A DNA stretch of 64,000 nucleotides from Hyposmocoma kahamanoa (lineage: Eukaryota > Arthropoda > Insecta > Lepidoptera > Cosmopterigidae). The position numbers and the translations under genes are program-made. Positions 56,399 through 64,000 of this stretch are shown here, piece after piece. How positions within the stretch are numbered: the stretch's first letter is position 1; each line of letters starts with the position of its first letter. The notes beneath the pieces are model-generated. The model worked only from the letters and a program-made list of their open reading frames with translations. It was not told the origin of the DNA and ran no database searches. The stretch spans positions 6,451,692-6,515,691 of the forward strand of contig NW_020654289.1 in assembly GCF_003589595.1 (NCBI RefSeq), given 5' to 3'.

Positions 56399-56461
56399 CC
56401 ATGGAGCATTTTTTTTACTTAACGGTTACAACCGTTAAGTTAAAAAAATCATATCATGGTA
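56399..56461. repeat. Near-perfect palindrome
   Basis: Arms 56410-56428 and 56431-56449 pair at 18 of 19 positions around a 2-base loop (core ACTTAACGGTT/AACCGTTAAGT). An outer pair ACCATG (56399-56404) and CATGGT (56456-56461) extends the symmetry. Confidence 0.8.
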
Positions 56462-56807
56462 AAACCTGTAATTAGTAACATTCATTAAATATGAAGAAAT
56501 AATTATAAAACGAACGTATTAGCAAGCCATAGACATGACCATATAGCCATAGTGCAAGCAATAATTTTAACACTGTATGTTTATCTGTATCCTTTGATCT
56601 GGATCTTCTCAATACGAGAGTGATTTCGGCGAGCAGAACACTGAGTGGGCATTTCTTTGACTCATAAAGAGACTTGCAACTGCGGTTGTATTTTTATGTT
56701 TTACGTTATAAGTTATGTTTTACGCGCGTGGTTAGTTAAATTGTGCTTCCTTGTATTATATTTCTATTTGTGAGGATCTTTAATTGAGTAGTAGGGTATA
56801 ACAGTGA

Positions 56808-57256
56808 TGTAGGATCCCCAATTATCCCATCGCATTTCTGTAGGAGAATTGCAATGATTGAAAGAAACCGATCTAATCCCATCTCGCTTCGCTTGAACTG
56901 TGTGATGGAGTACGCTCCAATTCTATCATTTCATTTCTGTAGTACAATCGCAAAGATTGAAAGAAACCAATCCTGAACCCATGATACGAACTAGTTTTTT
57001 CGCTCCACTCGATAGCGTTTATATTTATAAGGACGGCACTGAGCGTATGATGATTCATTTTATTTGTGATTCAAGACGACAGACATCGTGTTTAATGCGC
57101 GCAGATAGGTATAGGCAGATCTATATTTTGCACTCCGTTCACAGCTGTAACTGGTTATATGAGTGCATCGGATTTCAATATTTACAAATGTCGTACAGAA
57201 ACTCGCTGGGATCTCGCTTCGCTCGAACTGTGTGATGTAGGATCCCCAATTATATC
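56808..57256. repeat. Locally duplicated region
   Basis: GTGATGTAGGATCCCCAATT occurs at both ends (56802-56821 and 57231-57250), and TCTCGCTTCGCTTGAACTGT/TCTCGCTTCGCTCGAACTGT at 56882 and 57212. Inside, CATTTCTGTAGGAGAATTGC and CATTTCTGTAGTACAATCGC are about 99 bp apart, each followed by GATTGAAAGAAACC. The layout suggests stepwise local duplication. No gene is supported. Confidence 0.6.
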
Positions 57257-57547
57257 CTACTTTGGGTCTCATTTGTTACTCTTATTATAGTATAAGTTAG
57301 TTTTAAGCTGTTGAACTTTCTTTAAGATAAATAAATAAATAGCTATACAAAGGGGGAACGCTGCCAGTATCTGGAGCACCTTGCGCGGGGTCTCAATTTT
57401 ATTCATATACTTGAATCCTAGTTTTAGTTTCCAGTATTTAAGCTTTTATTGCACCTTATCTGTATACTTTAACTTATTATCTTATAAACAATAAACATTA
57501 TAAAGGCACTTTCTGAAACGTATGGGCAATACATCAGTATTTTACTC

Positions 57548-57838
57548 GTAGTAGCGGTAGAGACACCTATGAAAGAATTCGTCCAGGGAAGTATTGCCAC
57601 CTTATATATTTAAAGCAGTAATGTGAGCATTACTGCATTCCAACTTTTAAGGCTAAAGGTACTGATGAAATTACAGTCGCATGGGACTTGTTAACTTATG
57701 TCTCAGGGTGACAGGCGCAGCGGGATCTTTACGGGTTCAAGCTCCAAGTGGCACTGCAATTGTTATGGATAGGCATGTGTGTAGCTTACCATTACGCGCC
57801 TGACTTGTTTGTTCCGTCACTTGATAGTATATAAAAAA
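57548..57838 (+). repeat. Repeat A copy 16
   Basis: From CGTAGTAGCGGTAGAGACAC to CACTTGATAGTATATAAAAA, with a deletion around CAGCGGGATC that removes the GTGGCAGTGCCCCTCA block. Confidence 0.8.
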
Positions 57839-58149
57839 GCATTATCTAATTTCCTTGACTACCAATATTCTATTTTTCATGCAATAATTTATTCATATAG
57901 AGTTTATAGAGACTGTATGCTTTCCGGTATTTTAAAGTATCCTTGTGGCGATGGCAATATTGACATAAGGCTATGGGCTCTAAGACCGCTTAAAGCCGTT
58001 AAATTATAGTTACGAGTCTTATCAGCGCTAACATTGTAAAGTAGTTTCCTTGCAATTTGTCGGATTACCTCTAAGGAAATGACTATACTTATAACGTGGA
58101 ACTCGCTGGAGCTGGTAAAAAAAATGTCCATGTAATTAAAACGATAAAC

Positions 58150-58220
58150 GAAAATGAAAAGACGCAAGCCTTTTTCGCTCTTATTTCATGAACATAAAAC
58201 TTTTTCAACTGGCTTAAGAC
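58150..58220 (+). repeat. Repeat M copy 2
   Basis: Matches 13569-13630 in order: AAGACGCAAGCCTTTTTCGC, TCTTATTTCATGAACAT, CTTTTTCAACTGGCTT. Confidence 0.4.
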
Positions 58221-58329
58221 GAGATGTTTAAGCATGAGACTAGATTTTTGGCTGGTTTTAGAGCAGCCCCATATATTTCTGCATAAGTTCTGTTTATAGT
58301 GACCCTCCCTATCAACCTCTTGGTTATAC

Positions 58330-58870
58330 GGGAAGGGGACTATATCCTGTGCGAGCAAGGCCGCTCAGGGCCTTTCGGTCAAGTCCTGATCCCAGATCAG
58401 CTCGTTTGCATAGACTTCATCCAGTTCTCAAAAGGCTAGTGCCGTAGGTGAACCGCTCCGGGTGTACAGTATCGTCCCTTTTTCCAGATAGGTACCGGAG
58501 CTGTAGACACGCTCGCTTCCCGTTGTACTCTGTGCAACTAACGGTTGCCACCGCTTGGTTTCAGAGCAGTGCGGATTTATCTGCGAACCGTCCGCGGAGC
58601 ACTGGAGTAACACGTGTATCGTTAGAACATTGTTTCACATTGACGCGGAATGCGCCGTATGGAACACGTTCCGCGTTAACTCCGCACAAGCCAACCATGC
58701 CTTCACTGTTGGCAAATGTTTTCCAAAACCCGCGAGCAGTAAATTAATATGATTAAATAAGAATAGGCGGAGAAAATTTGATACATATCTGCATAGATCC
58801 AACGTTGACAAACGATCGCGACTGATGGAGCAAAGGGCAATGCGGCGTATCATTAAACTGCTGGGCAATT
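58330..58870. other. Unexplained GC-rich island with overlapping short frames
   Basis: About half a kilobase that is clearly GC-richer and CG-richer than its surroundings. Several frames of 60-100 codons are open on both strands (58428-58868), none with a recognised domain. No inverted ends or SINE boxes were found. It might be an old transposon or exon, but I cannot identify it. Confidence 0.35.
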
Positions 58871-59165
58871 TTCAAGTTTTGGAATAAATGTGAATTTAAT
58901 AACTATAGGGCGTCAGTGGAAAACCAAAATTTTGCAGGTTCTCTGTAATACTTACAGAGAAATACTGTAAATCCACTAAAAATCACCGTTAACTATGATT
59001 TTATTTTTAATTCATTTTATTTAATTTTGTTTTTGTTATTCTATTTTATTTTTGTTTTAATTTACATTTATCTTTTTTAATTTTTTACTGTGTATTATTG
59101 TGTTGTGGCGTTATGTAATAAATGGTTTTTATTCTATTCTGTTATGTTCTGTTCTATTCTGAATA
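58871..59165 (+). repeat. LINE-like 3' end, copy 1, with TTCTA-type tail
   Basis: GTGTTGTGGCGTTATGTAAT AAATGG precedes a run of TTCTATTCTG/TTATG units (59132-59162). The same TGTTGTGGCGTT...AATAAATG word with a TTCTA tail recurs at 59380-59425, so it is likely the 3' end of a non-LTR element. The upstream extent is uncertain. Confidence 0.45.
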
Positions 59166-59369
59166 TCTCCATATAAAAATTACGTGCAAAGGTAGATATT
59201 TTATTTTTAAATGGATCTAATAGACTTTTATTTTAACCTGTTTTCAGGATTTTATACAATCTGGTAAAGTACATCCTATAGTATGACAAATTAGCAAATT
59301 CTTTAGATAATATCCTTGAGTATATCATTTATTTTGTTTTGCTTGTCTAAGTGGTATCAATATTTTTTT

Positions 59370-59425
59370 TTGTATCTACATGTTGTGGCGTTGCAATAAA
59401 TGTCTATTCTATTCTATTCTAATAA
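59370..59425 (+). repeat. LINE-like 3' end, copy 2, with TTCTA-type tail
   Basis: ATGTTGTGGCGTTGCAATAA ATG followed by TCTATTCTATTCTATTCTAA. Contains the polyadenylation signal AATAAA. Confidence 0.45.
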
Positions 59426-59841
59426 TAAATACGTAAAACATTTGATCTAGTAAAACTGTTTTTTTCCGTGGTTTTCTACGGTGACTCGCCTTAATGCGAT
59501 TTCGTATTACACCCTAACCTAAGGAATTACTGTTTTAATTCATGTCTTTACTTAATCATGGTCCAAACATAGCAATCTAAATTCTAAAATACATAAAGGT
59601 TAAAATGTCCTCGTAACTTATGATTAACGTAATGTTAAACGTGTTATTGACAAATCCTTATCCTTACAAGATTTAATTAGATTCGACCTAAGTATCCGCT
59701 GGTAAGGTATAAAGTTTCTAACTGTAATAAAGTTGGCAATTCTAACAAGCTAAACAACATTAATCCATTAGTGCGTCCTGGGACGCACGACCCCGCAATG
59801 GCTTATCCGTTTTGTGATAAATTCTTAACTTTTGAATTATT

Positions 59842-60130
59842 ATTTTTTTAATATGAAGTGACGGGACGAACAAGTCGTGCGCCTCATGGTAAGCTACACG
59901 CCTGTGCATAACAGTTGCAGTGTCACTTAGAGCTTTAAATATGAGGGGCACTGCCACTGCGCCCTTACTACGTGGGACTTGTCAACTTATGTCACCCTGC
60001 GACATAAGTTGACAAGTCCCACGTGCCTGTAATTTTACCAGCATCCTTACCCTTCAAAACCGGAGCACAGTAATGCTGACTTTACTGCTTTCCCTGGACG
60101 AACTCTTTCACAAGGAGCTCTACTGCTATT
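59842..60130 (-). repeat. Repeat A copy 17 with internal fold-back
   Basis: Minus-strand copy from a T-run to the reversed 5' end GGAGCTCTACTGCTATTAAA. At 59970-60024 its core is present twice, once in each orientation, forming a perfect 24-bp stem. Confidence 0.85.
59970..60024. repeat. Perfect 24-bp hairpin, 7-base loop
   Basis: ACGTGGGACTTGTCAACTTA plus TGTC (59970-59993) is followed by ACCCTGC and then the exact complement (60001-60024). The left arm is the Repeat A core in the orientation opposite to the rest of the copy. Confidence 0.95.
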
Positions 60131-60640
60131 AAAGCAAATTTATTTAATTTAAGAATTATAAGAAGAATTATGGAAAGCGCGTTAGTCACTTTGAAGTGAC
60201 AAGTCGAAAAGAAAAAAACATTAAAAGCAATAGAAATGTGCATAATTAAATGTTAATGGAGGGAAAGGTCAATTTTTTAATTATACGCATACACAAATTG
60301 CCCTTAATTCTTTTCCATATTAAGATTAAATGAATATGGACACTTGTACAGAAAATAGGAATTAATGTCTTGCAATCACAAAAAGCCATAATATATTATA
60401 TGTGGACATAGAATTTTAATAAAATGGAATTTAAACCATTAATAACAGATATGTGTAATACTAGATTATAAAATATACTAATAGTAATGATGAAAAACGT
60501 ATATCGTGCTTAGATATGGTTGAAGACAAAATTGTACACATTCAAAAAGAAGAAGAGAGAATGTTCATAAATAAATGTACATATAAAATATTGGGTCCAG
60601 TTTATCTGAAGGATTGTGTACAACTTACTAGTTTACAGAT
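60131..60640. other. No gene recognised
   Basis: AT-rich spacer; nothing supportable. Confidence 0.4.
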
Positions 60641-60643
60641 TTA

Positions 60644-61063
60644 GAGCGATGCAACACGGTGTCGTCGGCGTTGCGAATGCGACGTTGCGTTGTATTAGAA
60701 ACCCCCACAATAGCGTCTTTCGAGCGTCAGCGTCTTGCCAAAACACATACAGCGTCTACACGACGACTGTGTGCGGCGGCGACGCAACGTAGCATCCCTA
60801 ACTAATTCGTGGACGCAACGGCAACACTGAGCGATTGCTGAATAGTGCCGAACGCCGGGTATTCGTGTCGTGTGGACGTCGTATCAACACTGTGCGTGCG
60901 TTGGAAAGACGTGAGGGCGGGGGGGCGGGGGCTCTCTAACATATAAATCAGAACAACACGCCACACAGTGCATTGAAAGGGCGCGACGCGCCACCGCGAG
61001 CAACTCAGTACGTAGAAATCACAGCGTTGCGACAACGTAACGTCCGCCCGTGTGGCATCACTC
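60644..61063. mobile_element. PIF/Harbinger-like GC-rich MITE (420 bp)
   Basis: Left end GAGCGATGCAACACGG and complemented right end GAGTGATGCCACACGG are inverted copies with two mismatches, and CGACGTTGCG-type words recur inward. The trinucleotide TTA lies on both sides (60641-60643 and 61064-61066), the TWA duplication typical of PIF/Harbinger. The interior is unusually GC-rich and rich in GCGTC/GACGC words, with a G-run (60914-60931). Open frames 60802-61161 (-) and 60973-61248 (+) lack domains. Confidence 0.65.
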
Positions 61064-61368
61064 TTAGAGAAATTCATCATCGAGTTTTCTCTATAAAAAT
61101 GGTTCAGACCATAGTCTTTGAAAAGATTTATCAATTTTCTCCAACACGTAAAATTCATCACGATATTAAATCACTGTGGAAGCAAATAGTAATTACTAAC
61201 TGTGCTACTGTTTTGAAACGACTCAAAGGTGTATCCTCAGTGAAATAGAAGCCAGGGCATCGAGCATAGGAGATATAGTGTTCCTATGCACGCAAGCGAG
61301 CATTCGCGCACTCATGTACGCACGTACGTACACACACACGAAACACAATATTTTTATTTATTTTTTAT

Positions 61369-61580
61369 TTAACGCACACTCTCAACATAGCCCCGCACTA
61401 AGGAAATCCTGTATCGGGGTGCCATGAAAACACACATAGACAACTACAAATTACATCCAAACTCACGAGATAAATAAATGAAGGTCACACAACATTTCTC
61501 CCGGCCCGGGAATTGAAACCCGGGACTTCTGGATAGCATGCGTATCGGCATGGTAACCGTTCGCCCACGGAAGCAGTTTA
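61369..61580 (-). repeat. SINE-C copy 3
   Basis: Head complement CGTTCGCCCACGGAAGCAGT at the right, B box complement GGGAATTGAAACCCGGG at about 61508, body as in 40804-41034, and an AT-rich tail to the left. Confidence 0.8.
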
Positions 61581-61584
61581 GAAA

Positions 61585-62635
61585 GTCATTGAGCAATAAA
61601 GACAACTCAATGGGTTTCTAGAATAGTGACCTATCACAAAATCAACAAATTCTTCATGAAGATACTTTAGACACAACTGAACCAAATTTAATGTCCAAAG
61701 TCGACGAATCATACATCGGTCCATGTTGTCACTTGTTTATTTCGACCAATAAAAATCTCGATATTATTTCTCAATAAAATTTTGCATATTTGGAATGCAG
61801 CTGTGTCATAAAATTAATTTGAACTATTTTAGTTTGAGTCTCTATTCTTAATAAGCAGCGAACTATCATTGGCACAAGTTGTATATCCTCTTATTACAAC
61901 ATGACGATCCTGACAGAATGTACTACCACAGTATATCCTGGTAGGGTAGACGAGCGTCTAATAAAAACTTACAAAACTAAATTAAGAAAAAAGAGAAACA
62001 AACTATGTTATTACTTTAATTGTACCTCTGTTTCATGTATCAACTTCAGCCTTTTGGATGCGACAGTGAATAGGCAGGCATTTTATATCTCTATCGTTCT
62101 GTACAAATAAAGATTCAATTAAATCAACGTTCTGTATAAAATTAGATTCTATTTTATTATTTTTACAATTAATGCCCGAATTCTATCAACTTGGACCTTT
62201 TCAAAGCGAGACTGAATAGGCATTATTTAGGTGTGCGTGCTTCATCGTGGAACTCATCGTCATTTTCCACCAGGTGAGATGAAAATAAATATATGAACCT
62301 GGCAGAGACTAAATTATACTTTCGTATTATAGCAACTTCTGCATAAGATTCCAATCCGCATTCGTGTTTTACTATAAATCATATGAAATCCCAGTGCCAG
62401 GAATATTCTAGTAATAGATAAGGATTAGGCTTTCTTCGTATATTGCATAAGCGATCAACTAACACATTCAGGGTTTAGTAGTGGCGTTCTATACAGTTAT
62501 AACGAGTATACACATATAGACCAATCACTGTGCAGTTAGCAGGAAATACAGGCGATAACGATGTTGCGCTAACTGCTAGTTAGTTATTTAGTTAGCTAAC
62601 AACAAACACACATGGCGCGGGTGAATGAATGTAGA
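61585..62635. other. No gene recognised
   Basis: A 69-codon plus-strand frame (61901-62110) has a basic stretch (TYKTKLRKKRNK) but no domain I recognise. Confidence 0.35.
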
Positions 62636-62639
62636 TTAA

Positions 62640-62776
62640 CGAAAGAAATATATGGAGCTATAGTGGAAGGCATCATTGGAAGAGGACGCCCACAAAGAAC
62701 GTTCTCAGATCAAATCGAGAGTGTTATTAAAAAAAGGCTGGGATGCGTAGTGCACTTCTCACTAGAAGTTCTCTAA
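62640..62776 (+). pseudogene. Possible LINE C-terminal scrap
   Basis: Plus-strand frame reads KEIYGAIVEGIIGRGRPQRT and FSDQIESVIKKRLG. G-I/K-x-G-R-G-R-P-x-x-T-x-x-D-Q-I resembles the end of many insect LINE ORF2 proteins. Short and degraded. Confidence 0.35.
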
Positions 62777-62875
62777 GTTTGAGTGGTTCTTTAAGCAGAA
62801 ATTACACCCCATAGACATATATTTAGATTACACTCAAAGTCACAAGATAAGCAGTATGAATTCAAGTGAAGGAAG

Positions 62876-63068
62876 AGAGAGAGAGAGAGGCCCATGGGAC
62901 TTGTCACCTTATGACTCAGGGTGACGGGAGCAGTGGCAGTACGCCTTAGATCTTTGCGATTTAAAGCTCTGAGTGGCACTGCAACTGTTATAACTGGGCG
63001 TGTAGTTTACCATCAGGCGCACAACTTGTTCGTCCCGTCACTTGATATAATAAAAAAAGAAAAAAAGA
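62876..63068 (+). repeat. Repeat A copy 18 (5' truncated)
   Basis: A GA microsatellite (62875-62888) leads straight into CCCATGGGACTTGTCACCTT and the rest of the 3' half, ending TGATATAATAAAAAAAGAAA. The 5' half is absent. Confidence 0.8.
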
Positions 63069-63362
63069 CAGGTATGTCAGGATCATGCCACGGCGAACGA
63101 TTGCCTACCTCAATGGGAATCTAAGAGTGTGAGTATATAAAAAATAAATAAATAAATGAATGTACAGAGTGATATTTTCTTGTAAATAGTGGAAATGAGA
63201 AGTCTAATAATTGTGGTAAATCTTCTAAAGGATAAAGGTAAAGTGCAAAGATGAGTCCCAGCAGTGAAACGTGTCTAGGTTGATGATAATGATCGTGATG
63301 AAAAAAGAGGAGACAAATTTTATATTAGAAAAAATAAAAAAGTATTGATTTCTTAATGAAAT

Positions 63363-63447
63363 TACTTTTTCGGATTTAAATCGCATATAATTTGCAAATA
63401 AACCAGCGTTTCAAGCCCTTTTCTGGTTCCATTGTCACCGCTGACTG
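63363..63447 (-). repeat. Repeat B copy (half)
   Basis: TTACTTTTTCGGATTTAAAT, CGCATATAATTTGC, AAACCAGCGTTTCAAGCCC and GGTTCCATTGTCACCG match the core of Repeat B. Confidence 0.6.
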
Positions 63448-63880
63448 TTAAATAGTTCATATCCAATAAGAAAATATTGAAAATGTTACTCGATTCAATT
63501 TTGACAATAGCACGTTGCGAGCTGTAGATGCCATAAACTGAAATCTCAGAATCCCCTGTGAATTAAACTTTTAATGACTGACAAAGCTTATCAACGCCAT
63601 TTAATTACACTTCCTCATTGATACTGCTCTGGTCAGAAGTGGCGTGACGTGGTGTCATTTTCCAAAGCCGGCATTCCGCCAGTGTCACCTGACAGCACCT
63701 GACTACGACGTCTAGACATAACAACTCATACCCGGAACAATGTATGAATGTTTATTTTCCTTGTAAAGTCTTCGATCAATGATCTGATATGAAGTTGAAG
63801 ATGATTCTACTTTGTGAACTCGTCGCGTCGTTATATTTCAAGAATAAGTCTTAAAAAACATTTGTGCACGCAATGATTTT

Positions 63881-64000
63881 TAGCAGCAGTAGAGAGAAGA
63901 GTTCGTCCAAGGAAGTACTGTCACCTTACATATTTCTGCTGCCAAACGTGATGTTAGCATTACCGGTTTAGAAGGGGAAGGGTGCTTGTGAAATTACAGG
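63881..64000 (+). repeat. Repeat A copy 19 (cut by window end)
   Basis: TTAGCAGCAGTAGAGAGAAG onwards through TGTGAAATTACAGG; it continues past the end of the window. Confidence 0.8.

Noticed and set aside
60802..61248. Open frames of 91-119 codons on both strands
   Set aside because: They lie across or within a GC-rich MITE where stops are rare; no domain.
1..64000. CRISPR arrays, bacterial operons, rRNA genes
   Set aside because: No regularly spaced identical short repeats, no ribosome binding sites with dense ORFs, and no rRNA-like sequence; composition and repeats are those of an animal genome.

Overview
The window looks like AT-rich intergenic or intronic DNA from an insect, most likely a moth or butterfly (Lepidoptera). 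This rests on the style of its repeats: tRNA-headed SINEs, CR1-like and RTE-like LINE tails, and many short terminal-inverted-repeat elements. No sequence name was available, so the assignment is inference. I found no complete host gene. The only host-gene-like piece is a 30-codon open stretch with a stop codon (14933-15025) that abuts a 400-base assembly gap (14532-14931).

The centre of interest is 39.9-45.4 kb. A CR1-type LINE (about 40075-45050, + strand) carries an ORF1 with a PHD-like finger, a coiled coil and an SGNH/esterase-like domain, followed by an ORF2 with an APE-type endonuclease and a full reverse transcriptase. It sits inside a terminal-inverted-repeat element (39889-45390) bounded by a perfect 8-bp target duplication. 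Its own ORF1 is split by a tRNA-derived SINE bounded by another 8-bp duplication. This gives a three-layer insertion history. The LINE also has several frameshifts and one internal stop, so this copy is defective.

The remainder is a mosaic. One retroposon-like family (Repeat A, about 300 bp, A-rich 3' end) occurs 19 times in both orientations. Four tRNA-headed SINE families are present (SINE-C, D, E, F). Several small DNA elements can be delimited to the base by inverted ends plus target duplications: 1633-2182, 6006-6488, 11365-11598, 15444-15821, 38191-38418 and 60644-61063. A 182-bp fold-back element lies at 10680-10861. Decayed LINE tails occur at 3.0, 4.0, 7.4, 20.8, 25.9, 31.2, 49.1, 51.0-51.6 and 59 kb. 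An LTR-type gag-like fragment lies at 16.8-17.1 kb, and an unidentified decayed reading frame at 47.7-48.2 kb. Two local tandem arrays (194 bp and about 170 bp periods) are also present.

Layout: 0-14.5 kb small elements and LINE scraps; 14.5-15 kb gap; 15-39 kb sparse AT-rich DNA with scattered repeats; 40-45 kb the nested LINE; 45-64 kb tandem array, RTE-like tails, GC-rich islands and more repeats. There are no CRISPR arrays, functional tRNA or rRNA genes, or operons.
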